From: Kiritimatiellota bacterium
GTDB lineage: Bacteria > Verrucomicrobiota > Kiritimatiellia > RFP12 > UBA1067
Direction of reading: 5' to 3'
Assembly (NCBI GenBank): GCA_009777165.1
Contig: WRML01000007.1
Span: 1-18,837, forward strand
Length of the DNA stretch: 18,837 nt
The notes beneath the pieces were generated by a model. It ran no database searches, was not told the DNA's origin, and saw only the letters and a program-made list of their open reading frames with translations. Both the position numbers and the translations under genes were made by a program. Below, in pieces: positions 13,222-18,837 of the stretch; position 1 is the stretch's first letter, and each line of letters begins with the position of its first letter.

Positions 13222-14769
13222 CTATGAGGAACTCCTCGAGGATGCCAGCTCGCGGTGGCGAAAAAAATAGATGCCAAGCATCGCACATAGCGTAGGCGTT
13301 AACAGTACATTCCAGAGTAATGCGTTGTAAAGCGCTTCGGGCACGATGCGTTCGCCACGGGTGACGGATTCGAGCGGGTCGTTTTGCATGGCGTGTTGCG
13401 TGAGCGCGGTGACCCCCCGCGAGACCCAGATGCCGGGGCGGTTGGTCCATTCCTTTTCATCCTCCTGCGACGTGATCTCCACAACGGCGTTCCCAACCAT
13501 CACCAGCGTCAACAGGACGGTCGCCGCGAACATCGCGACGGGCAGCGAGAACCCCGCACTGAGCATCAGCCCGAATGCGGCAAGCAATGCCAACACGCTC
13601 CACTGAAGCAGTGCGGAGCGGACAAGATTTGCCTCGAACATCCCCCCCGGCGTGAGCAACGCCACGTCCTGCCGGAAACGCAACATGAGCGCGGAGGATT
13701 TTTCCGGGTCGCCTGTGTGCCGGAAACGGAGGGTGAATGCCCTTGTCGTGTCATCGAATTGACGCGAAGCATTCGTTTTATTCGTTTCATTCGATGATTG
13801 CTCTCGAGCCGTTGCCGTCCCTGTCCCGAACGCCTCGCCCAGCACGGCAAACTCGATTTCGTTCAGGGAGAAGTCGTCCAGGGGGACCTCGACGGCGCGG
13901 CCGTTCGCCTCAAGCCGGAAGATGCCCTTCACTTCTGTGCGCGTACTGTATTCCGTGTCGAAGCGGATGCGCACGGTGACCGGATCGTCCGTGCGCAGCG
14001 GATGCCCAAGACGGAACCGCCATTGCGTCTGCTCGCCGGGGTTGATGATGTCGTACCGCTCATTTGCCCGCTCCTCAAGTGTGCGCAGGATGGCACGTTC
14101 GCTGAGGCCCTCGGGCAGGGCGTTGTTCTGTTTCAAATGCTCGTATGTCTCACGCGCCTCCTGCTGGGGGGTCGGGAGGATAGGGCGCATGACGTTCCGG
14201 CTGGCGAGCGTGACCTGCTCGTCCCAGCCGTTCTTGTGTATCTGCCAACGGAGCTGGACGTACCCCCCCCCATACACGACCGCGAGCAGGAACGCGTTCA
14301 GCGTCAACAGCGCAAGCCACTTGCCGAGCCAGAACTCCGAGGCGCGGACGGGCTTGACCGCCGAAAGCTGAATCCGCAGACTGTCAATCTCCGCCGCGAA
14401 CAAGGCACATGCCGCCCACAACGTGGAGAGGCACAGGATGCCGAACGAAAACCCGATGGTGTACATCAACAAGATTTTGCACGACCCCTCCGCCGTGCCG
14501 TCGCTCTTGATGACGTTGGGTAGCAACAGCACACATACCGCCAGCAACACAAACAGCGCGACGACGGTCTTCGTCCTCAGCGACGCGCGTATCGCCAGCA
14601 GGGCGATGCCGAGGATTCTGCGCCATGATTTTTTCTCACACAAAGGTACAAAGGACACCAAGGCATTGCTTCGGGTTTTTGACAGGATTACAGGATCAAT
14701 AGGATTGACAGGATTTTTTTCAATAAAATCCTTTGTGTCCTTTGTGCCTTTGTGTGAGAAAAATCTCAT
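13222..14769 (-). CDS. ABC-2 type transporter permease with large extracytoplasmic domain
   Basis: A 515-aa permease. The ATG at 14769 sits one base after the ATPase stop (TGACATG), with GAGGGAG about 8 nt upstream. Residues 2-48 (starting RFFSHKGTKDTKD) are encoded by a 134-bp inverted-repeat element, so the native N-terminus probably began near SWRRILGIALLAIRASL. Membrane segments are visible at about 57-80, 97-125 and 150-170. A soluble domain of about 220 residues follows, then three more hydrophobic segments (about 397-418, 420-440, 485-503). This layout (3 TM, exported domain, 3 TM) fits ABC-2 permeases that pair with an ATPase and a second permease. A second repeat element encodes SSNETNKTNASRQFDD within the soluble domain. 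Substrate unknown. Last gene of the ABC operon. Confidence 0.88.
   Translation of the reverse strand: MRFFSHKGTKDTKDFIEKNPVNPIDPVILSKTRSNALVSFVPLCEKKSWRRILGIALLAIRASLRTKTVVALFVLLAVCVLLLPNVIKSDGTAEGSCKILLMYTIGFSFGILCLSTLWAACALFAAEIDSLRIQLSAVKPVRASEFWLGKWLALLTLNAFLLAVVYGGGYVQLRWQIHKNGWDEQVTLASRNVMRPILPTPQQEARETYEHLKQNNALPEGLSERAILRTLEERANERYDIINPGEQTQWRFRLGHPLRTDDPVTVRIRFDTEYSTRTEVKGIFRLEANGRAVEVPLDDFSLNEIEFAVLGEAFGTGTATAREQSSNETNKTNASRQFDDTTRAFTLRFRHTGDPEKSSALMLRFRQDVALLTPGGMFEANLVRSALLQWSVLALLAAFGLMLSAGFSLPVAMFAATVLLTLVMVGNAVVEITSQEDEKEWTNRPGIWVSRGVTALTQHAMQNDPLESVTRGERIVPEALYNALLWNVLLTPTLCAMLGIYFFRHRELASSRSSS
13748..13797. repeat. ATTCGTTTTATTCG dispersed repeat inside permease gene
   Basis: GTGTCATCGAATTGACGCGA then ATTCGTTTTATTCG and CATTCGATGA. 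It encodes SSNETNKTNASRQFDDTT on the minus strand. A related copy lies in the gap at 17064-17134. Confidence 0.75.
14630..14763. mobile_element. 134-bp inverted-repeat element, copy A (in permease N-terminus)
   Basis: Termini start TTTTTCTCACACAAAGG and end in its complement; arms are 34 bp with two mismatches. The interior carries GACAGGATTACAGGAT and a related GACAGGATTTTTT. It has no coding capacity of its own and resembles a MITE-type element. It begins 3 nt inside the 515-aa permease gene and stays in frame for residues 3-47. Confidence 0.85.
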
Positions 14770-14770
14770 G

Positions 14771-15652
14771 TCATTGCTCCCTCAGGAATGGCGCGACATC
14801 AAACGCCTTCTGCGAGGCATCGCGGTTGACGACGTTGAGGAAGTACGCCTCGAGGCTCATCTCGGGATAGTCCTGCTGGACGGGGTACCCGACGTGCTTC
14901 TCGATGATGGTACGGACGGCGGTCGCGTCGTCGCCCGACAACCCCTGGACGGAGAAGCGGATGACATCCGGGTTGCGCAGGAGATCGCGGATCTGCCCGT
15001 GTGCGCACAGGGCTCCCTTGTCCATGATCGCGACACGGGCGCAGACGTCCTCCACGTCCGCGAGCAGATGGGAGGTCATCAACACGGTCACGCCGTTTTG
15101 GGTGAGCTGGAGGATGAGGTCCTTCACCTCGCGGCACCCGATGGGGTCGAGGCCGGAGGTCGGCTCGTCGAGGATTAACAGTTCAGGCGCATTGATGAGC
15201 GCCTGTGCGAGTCCCACGCGCCGTGCCATGCCTTTCGAGAACCGCCCGACCGCGCGGTCTGCGGCGTGGGTCAGCCCGACCATCTCCAGCAGTTCGTTTG
15301 TGCGCCGGACCGCCGCCTTGCGCGGCAGGCCGAAGAGCGAGGCGTAGTACATCAGCGTCTCGCGCGGGGTCAGAAATTCGTGCAGGTGCGAGACTTCCGG
15401 CAAATACCCGATGCGCGACTTGACCGTCACGTCCTGCGGATTTTTGCCAAAGACGCGGATGCTCCCCGATGTGGGGTGGAGCAGCCCGAGCAACATTTTC
15501 AGCGTCGTGCTTTTCCCCGAACCGTTCGGGCCCAGCAAGCCGAACACCTCGCCGTGATCCACGGAGAGGGTCAGGCGTTTCACCGCCTCGACGACCGGCC
15601 TGCGCCAGAAGTCGCGGAACGTTTTGCAAAGGTTTTGGGTTTCAATCATCAT
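14771..15652 (-). CDS. ABC transporter ATP-binding protein (ABC-2 exporter)
   Basis: A 293-aa ATPase that powers the two flanking permeases at the inner face of the membrane. All hallmark motifs are visible: Walker A GPNGSGKS (41-48), Q-loop region GYLPEVS (82-88), signature FSKGM (138-142, the usual variant in ABC-2 exporters), Walker B LLILDEPTSGLDP (158-170) and H-loop His195 (MTSHLL). The start is set by AAGGAG 6 nt before the ATG at 15652; upstream codons to a GTG at 15676 overlap a partial repeat and are probably not translated. The C-terminal 70 residues follow the accessory-domain pattern of this subfamily. A 134-bp inverted-repeat element lies on each side of this gene. Substrate cannot be read from sequence. 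Confidence 0.95.
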   Translation of the reverse strand: MMIETQNLCKTFRDFWRRPVVEAVKRLTLSVDHGEVFGLLGPNGSGKSTTLKMLLGLLHPTSGSIRVFGKNPQDVTVKSRIGYLPEVSHLHEFLTPRETLMYYASLFGLPRKAAVRRTNELLEMVGLTHAADRAVGRFSKGMARRVGLAQALINAPELLILDEPTSGLDPIGCREVKDLILQLTQNGVTVLMTSHLLADVEDVCARVAIMDKGALCAHGQIRDLLRNPDVIRFSVQGLSGDDATAVRTIIEKHVGYPVQQDYPEMSLEAYFLNVVNRDASQKAFDVAPFLREQ

Positions 15653-15685
15653 GACAAACTCCTTTTTTTCTCGCACAAAGGCATA

Positions 15686-15819
15686 TTTTTCTCACACAAA
15701 GGCACAAAGGACACAAAGGCATTGCTTCGGGTTTTTGACAGGATTACAGGATGAATAGGATTGACAGGATTTTTTCGAATAAAACCCTTTGTGTCCTTTG
15801 TGCCTTTGTGTGAGAAAAA
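15686..15819. mobile_element. 134-bp inverted-repeat element, copy B (between permease and ATPase)
   Basis: The same length and about 95% the same sequence as copy A, with perfect 34-bp terminal inverted repeats. It fills the gap between the 344-aa permease stop and the ATPase start. Left of it a partial arm (TTTTTCTCGCACAAAGGCA, 15664-15683) remains. As RNA it would fold into a long hairpin inside the operon transcript. Confidence 0.88.
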
Positions 15820-15832
15820 TTTCATGTCATTG

Positions 15833-16867
15833 TTATCCGAGGTCTCGCATCCGGAACGCGAAGCATCCGGCGGTGAGGAACAATGCGCAGCACGTCAGCG
15901 CGTACACGGCGGCTTGCACGACATACGACCAGGCGATACGCCCGCCGTGCGCCAGCGCGTCGCACATCCAGAAATGCTGGATGTCCGGCACGAGTCCGGT
16001 CAGCAGACCGCGCCACGACGAGAGGCTTGCGTTCATGGTGAACGTGTCGCCCGCCAGCCCGATGATTAGCACCAATACGCAGATCGCCAGCACCGGGCCC
16101 GTCTGGAGACGCGTCGCCAAGGCGGTCGCCAGCGAAGCGAACAGCAGGAGCGCGAACAGCACCAGCAGTGCGGCGGACAGGATCCGCCAGTCGAGTCCCG
16201 TCGCGTATGCCGTCAATTGGAGAGACCCGAAACGGTTGTAAAAACCGCACAACCCAACGACGCACAACTGCGAGGCCGCGACCCCGGCAAATGCGCTCAC
16301 CCCGAAACGCTTCCGTTCGAAATAGTGGCGCAGTGCGGCAACCAGCATCGCCACGCCGACACCGCCGAACCCGAGCCACAACGTCAGGGTGTCCGTGTAG
16401 TGTCCCGGCGAATCGCAATCGCAGTCCCCCGAAGCGTCATGCGCGTGTTCCGCGAGGTCCGGCATGACATAGTGCGACGACCCGCGCTCCGCCAGCAGTG
16501 TCGCGGCCGAGATGCCGAGCCAGAAGATGAGCAGGACACCGCAGATGCCGAGCCACTTCGACACGACGAACACCGTGCGCGACACGGGCTTACCGATAAT
16601 CGCCGCCGCCGTCCCGCGCGTGATTTCCGCCGCGATTGCGCTTCCGGCCGTCGTGACCGCCAGCACCAGCCCGAAAATGAGCATGCACGAGAGCCCGCTG
16701 TCACGCGCCAACCGCCCGTCCTCGCCGAAACGGTGGAACTGGAAGACCGGCACCAGCAGCGTGGACAACACGCCCGACGTGAGAATCAGGAACGCAATCG
16801 GCTGCTGGATCGACTCAAGGATGGTCGCCTTTGCGATAGCAAAAATCTGCTGGAACGTGCGTTTCAT
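15833..16867 (-). CDS. ABC-2 type transporter permease with His/Cys/Asp-rich loop
   Basis: A 344-aa polytopic membrane protein, first gene of the ABC operon. About seven hydrophobic segments are visible: 22-44, 58-82, 104-124, 162-180, 192-212, 228-252 and 258-276, plus a C-terminal one at 308-334. The cytoplasmic stretch AAEITRGTAAAIIGKPVSR is typical of ABC-2 permeases. A loop at 140-156 (EHAHDASGDCDCDSPGH) concentrates His, Asp and Cys and could bind metal; this is inference. No convincing Shine-Dalgarno precedes the ATG; a weak promoter-like sequence lies immediately upstream, so a leaderless message is possible. Seventeen bases at its 5' end are repeated exactly at the 3' end of the ankyrin gene. 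A repeat element separates it from the ATPase gene. Confidence 0.88.
   Translation of the reverse strand: MKRTFQQIFAIAKATILESIQQPIAFLILTSGVLSTLLVPVFQFHRFGEDGRLARDSGLSCMLIFGLVLAVTTAGSAIAAEITRGTAAAIIGKPVSRTVFVVSKWLGICGVLLIFWLGISAATLLAERGSSHYVMPDLAEHAHDASGDCDCDSPGHYTDTLTLWLGFGGVGVAMLVAALRHYFERKRFGVSAFAGVAASQLCVVGLCGFYNRFGSLQLTAYATGLDWRILSAALLVLFALLLFASLATALATRLQTGPVLAICVLVLIIGLAGDTFTMNASLSSWRGLLTGLVPDIQHFWMCDALAHGGRIAWSYVVQAAVYALTCCALFLTAGCFAFRMRDLG
16851..16867. repeat. 17-bp direct repeat, copy at permease start
   Basis: TGGAACGTGCGTTTCAT; on the minus strand this is the first 17 bases of the 344-aa permease gene (ATGAAACGCACGTTCCA). Confidence 0.9.
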
Positions 16868-16873
16868 TCGTAA

Positions 16874-16904
16874 ATAGTATGGACGGAATCAGGCGCAAAA
16901 ACAA
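16874..16904 (-). promoter_or_regulatory. Possible promoter of exporter operon
   Basis: TTGTTT (16899-16904), 19-nt spacer, TACTAT (16874-16879), placing a start site at or next to the permease ATG (leaderless arrangement). Weak: the spacer is long. Confidence 0.2.
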
Positions 16905-16980
16905 GCGCAAAGAATAAGAAAGGTGCGGAACGGAGGGGGGGGGCGTGGCGAGGATTTCCATTAGACTATATTAGGCTGGT

Positions 16981-17049
16981 TTTTTCTCACACAAAGGCAC
17001 AAAGGGCACAAAGGTTTTTATAAAAAAATTCTGTCATCCTGTCAAAAAA
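16981..17049. mobile_element. Truncated inverted-repeat element, copy C
   Basis: One 34-bp arm with one mismatch, followed by a shortened interior in the reverse orientation (TTCTGTCATCCTGTCAAAAA). The second arm is missing. Confidence 0.75.
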
Positions 17050-17063
17050 TCATCCGTTTCATT

Positions 17064-17134
17064 GTGTCATCAAATGACACGAATGTTCGCGAATGTTTTT
17101 CTTATTCGTTTTATTCGCGTCATTCGATGACATG
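17064..17134. repeat. ATTCGTTTTATTCG dispersed repeat, intergenic copy
   Basis: It starts with a perfect hairpin GTGTCAT-CAA-ATGACAC (17064-17080), then CTTATTCGTTTTATTCGCGT and CATTCGATGACATG. Confidence 0.75.
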
Positions 17135-17196
17135 TTGATGGCTCTAATGTCTGTGTTTGCATCAAACGTGATAGGCCAAATTGGGACTTCAAGTTT

Positions 17197-17213
17197 TGGA
17201 ACGTGCGTTTCAT
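17197..17213. repeat. 17-bp direct repeat, copy at ankyrin gene end
   Basis: Exact repeat of 16851-16867; its ATG shares one base with the ankyrin stop codon (TGATG). Confidence 0.9.
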
Positions 17214-18316
17214 CATAACGGAGGAAACGGAAGCCAAAAAAAGTATTGGAAACTGTTAGAAATGAGCGACCCTATAAACCAAACCATTTGAAGACCACCA
17301 ACCAGCAACCAAAGACCAACACTAGCGAGTGCTTTTTTCCAGCATTTATGGCACAACAGCCACACCCAACTGACCAGCCATCCCAACGATAAAATGAAAG
17401 AACCTACGACTGCCAGCCCGATGATAGGCAACAGACCTTCTGGACCGTAGTTATAATGAGGAGAGGAGATGAGCCGATACACCAAACAGTAAATGATAAA
17501 GCAGAAGATAAACGCGTGTGGCAACCACCATTTTGCTTTCTTGATACTGTGGTAACATCCAATGATACTGCCAATAATAGCGCCTATCACTCCTATTAGC
17601 GCAACGATCAATCCAGAGAACCCTGTCCAGTAATATTTTATTTTCGCAAAAACATCAACCCTTTCGTCAATCCCTTCGGATTCTAAAAATTTTGCAACCT
17701 CGGCATTCGCATTTTCCGATGCCGCATCAAGCAGGTTGAAACTGTTGTATTTCACATTCTTGTCTGCGCCTTGGGAAACAAGGTACTTGGCGACTTCAAC
17801 ATTTGGGTTGTAGCTAGCCGCCAGATAAAGTGGCGTCACATCGTCGTATCTTTTCGCATTCACATCCGCGCCGTTTGCCAGAAGGATTTTCAGGACTTCG
17901 ACGTTCTCATTATGTGCCGCCGCAAAATGGAGTGGGGTGCCGCCTTTGTAAACAGCCGATCGCTCATTGACATCCGCCCCCTTCTCAATAAGAAATTCAA
18001 TGATTTTGGCATTCTTATTCTGTTCCGCCGCAAAACGAATCGGGGATTCGCCATATTTGTTTTTCGCGTTGGGATCCGCCCCTTGGTCTACGAAAAATTT
18101 GAGAATGTCAAGATTCTCATTTTCACGCGCTGCATACAGAAGCGGGGTTTGGTCCCACTGGTCTTTCTTGTTGATATCCGCCCCTAAGGCAACGAGATAC
18201 GTTAAGAGATCGACATTTTTTGTCCACTGCGCCACCTGATGAAGCGCGGTCTCCCCACCGATAAGCCCCCCACCGTCTAATGTCGCGCCTTGGGAGACAT
18301 AGTAATTGACACACAT
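17213..18316 (-). CDS. Ankyrin-repeat protein with C-terminal membrane domain
   Basis: A 367-aa protein. Ankyrin repeats fill residues about 20-225: five clear units (GGETALHQVAQ; WDQTPLLYAAR; YGESPIRFAAE; GGTPLHFAAAH; DVTPLYLAAS) each closing with GAD-N, and a degenerate sixth. Four hydrophobic segments follow (about 237-260, 268-288, 296-324, 328-356). The N-terminal repeats probably form a cytosolic protein-binding scaffold attached to the membrane. The first residues (NYYVSQGATLD) look like the second half of an ankyrin unit, and the in-frame codons upstream (ADKGDEAKIL) continue that unit back to a TAA near 18390 with no ATG/GTG/TTG start. The gene may therefore be 5'-truncated or start unusually; no good SD precedes the ATG. 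It is lower in GC than the exporter genes. Partner unknown. Confidence 0.8.
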   Translation of the reverse strand: MCVNYYVSQGATLDGGGLIGGETALHQVAQWTKNVDLLTYLVALGADINKKDQWDQTPLLYAARENENLDILKFFVDQGADPNAKNKYGESPIRFAAEQNKNAKIIEFLIEKGADVNERSAVYKGGTPLHFAAAHNENVEVLKILLANGADVNAKRYDDVTPLYLAASYNPNVEVAKYLVSQGADKNVKYNSFNLLDAASENANAEVAKFLESEGIDERVDVFAKIKYYWTGFSGLIVALIGVIGAIIGSIIGCYHSIKKAKWWLPHAFIFCFIIYCLVYRLISSPHYNYGPEGLLPIIGLAVVGSFILSLGWLVSWVWLLCHKCWKKALASVGLWLLVGGLQMVWFIGSLISNSFQYFFWLPFPPL

Positions 18317-18353
18317 CAGGATTTTAGCTTCATCGCCTTTGTCGGCGTGCCCT

Positions 18354-18381
18354 TGCGCGGGGTGGGGGAATGTGATATGTT
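18354..18381 (+). promoter_or_regulatory. Possible promoter of the plus-strand secreted protein
   Basis: TTGCGC (18354-18359), 16-nt spacer, TATGTT (18376-18381), about 46 nt before the ATG. A purine-rich tract of GGAAAA units (18400-18427) follows and provides several SD-like sites. Weak. Confidence 0.25.
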
Positions 18382-18427
18382 GGCTTTATTAAATGGGAAA
18401 TTGGAAAGGAAAAGGAAAAGGAAAGGA

Positions 18428-18837
18428 ATGATGAGGAAACAGATGATGAGAAAATGCTGGATCTGGGCACTGGCGGCGGTCGCGGCGGTCCCGCTCTTCG
18501 TGACCGCACCGACGCCGCCCGTCGGCAGGGCCCCGACGCTTCATGACGCCATCAAGGGCGGCGTCAACAGCCAGGCCGAGTTGAAAGCTTGGACGGATGT
18601 CCTGGACCCCCTTGGCGCCTGGATGCTTTCCATCCTACATTTCTGGTGGGCCGATCCCGCCATCCTGGCCCTTGTCCACGGCCCCGGGGGCGGGGGGGCC
18701 CGGGGCGGCGGGGCGGTCGTCCGGGGGGGGGGCGGCCCGCAACGGCCTCTCGTCTGCATGCCCCCCCGCGTCAGGGGGGGGGGGGTGGGATTCGGGGGGT
18801 TCCGGGCCGCCACCTGTCCCCTCCCAGGGAGTAAGTG
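18428..18837 (+). CDS. Partial secreted protein, 3' end outside window; distal sequence suspect
   Basis: The only plus-strand gene, divergent from the ankyrin gene. From the ATG at 18428 the frame is open to the window end (136 codons). A second start at 18443 (MMRKCWIWALAAVAAV) has GAGG about 7 nt upstream and is equally likely. The first ~27 residues are a classic signal peptide (positive n-region, WALAAVAAVPLFVTA). Residues about 30-85 look like ordinary protein (APTLHDAIKGGVNSQ, AELKAWTDVLDPLGAW). After about 18685 the translation becomes Gly/Arg/Pro-rich because the DNA turns into runs of G and C, which may be real low complexity or a poor contig end. I do not recognise a family. Confidence 0.55.
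   Translation, partial: MMRKQMMRKCWIWALAAVAAVPLFVTAPTPPVGRAPTLHDAIKGGVNSQAELKAWTDVLDPLGAWMLSILHFWWADPAILALVHGPGGGGARGGGAVVRGGGGPQRPLVCMPPRVRGGGVGFGGFRAATCPLPGSK
18685..18837. other. G/C homopolymer-rich window end
   Basis: Runs of 7-12 G or C occur repeatedly (for example near 18694, 18724, 18764 and 18774), unlike anything else in the window. It may be poor-quality contig end or genuine low complexity. Confidence 0.6.

Larger units (their letters stand above)
16868..17212. other. 345-bp intergenic gap filled with repeats
   Basis: No gene seen. It holds the truncated inverted-repeat element (16981-17049), the ATTCG repeat (17064-17134), one copy of the 17-bp direct repeat and a weak promoter-like sequence for the exporter operon next to 16867. 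Confidence 0.8.

Noticed and set aside
13798..14523. 241-codon plus-strand frame opposite the permease
   Set aside because: No recognisable motif; the opposite strand encodes clear membrane segments.
15653..15676. GTG start giving an ATPase eight residues longer
   Set aside because: The AAGGAG six bases before the ATG at 15652 defines the start, and the extension overlaps a partial repeat arm.
17064..17080. Hairpin as a terminator of the ankyrin gene
   Set aside because: No T run follows, it lies over 130 nt after the stop, and it belongs to a dispersed repeat.
1..18837. tRNA, rRNA or riboswitch
   Set aside because: No sequence resembling these was noticed on either strand; a covariance-model search was not possible here.

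Overview
The window looks like a bacterial genome segment from the PVC group (Verrucomicrobia / Kiritimatiellota / Lentisphaerae). That placement is inference. It rests on the very dense short dispersed repeats, an RHS giant with a transglutaminase-like N-terminus, a D-x-N-G-D-G calcium-loop tail, and an ankyrin-membrane protein. No rRNA or marker gene is present to confirm it. Nearly all genes lie on the minus strand; only a partial gene at the right edge is on the plus strand.

Right to left (the direction of transcription): a divergent partial secreted protein at the right edge (18428-18837), whose distal part is G-rich and possibly a low-quality contig end; an ankyrin-repeat membrane protein (17213-18316); a 345-bp repeat-filled gap; a three-gene ABC-2 exporter (permease 15833-16867, ATPase 14771-15652, permease 13222-14769); a 302-bp gap; then a tightly packed RHS operon running off the left edge.

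The RHS operon is the centre of interest. It reads: a secreted 406-aa protein with a YD-like tail (11699-12919); a 2402-aa RHS protein with a C-terminal toxin-like tip (4494-11702); a 127-aa candidate immunity protein (4101-4484); an 802-aa short RHS cassette with a different tip (1696-4104); a 228-aa candidate immunity protein (1001-1687); and a second short RHS cassette truncated by the window (1-1004). Every junction is a 4-nt stop/start overlap or a gap of 8-9 nt, so this reads as one polycistronic toxin/immunity array. The main gene and the first cassette share about 1.65 kb of RHS sequence directly upstream of the tips. The second cassette shares about 0.8 kb of it. This would allow tip exchange by homologous recombination. 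Base composition of the main gene changes sharply where that shared tract begins (about 6830).

Two features stand out. First, the 5' end of the main RHS gene, right after a GTG start, is built of 17 heptanucleotide units followed by 10 decanucleotide units. Neither unit length is a multiple of three, and every third heptamer carries the one variant that avoids an in-frame TAG. This is the architecture of a phase-variable contingency locus. Second, at least six families of short dispersed repeats sit inside coding sequence, in frame. They include two 8-4-8 / 7-4-7 palindromes and a 134-bp element with 34-bp inverted termini that flanks the ATPase gene and supplies the N-terminus of the second permease.
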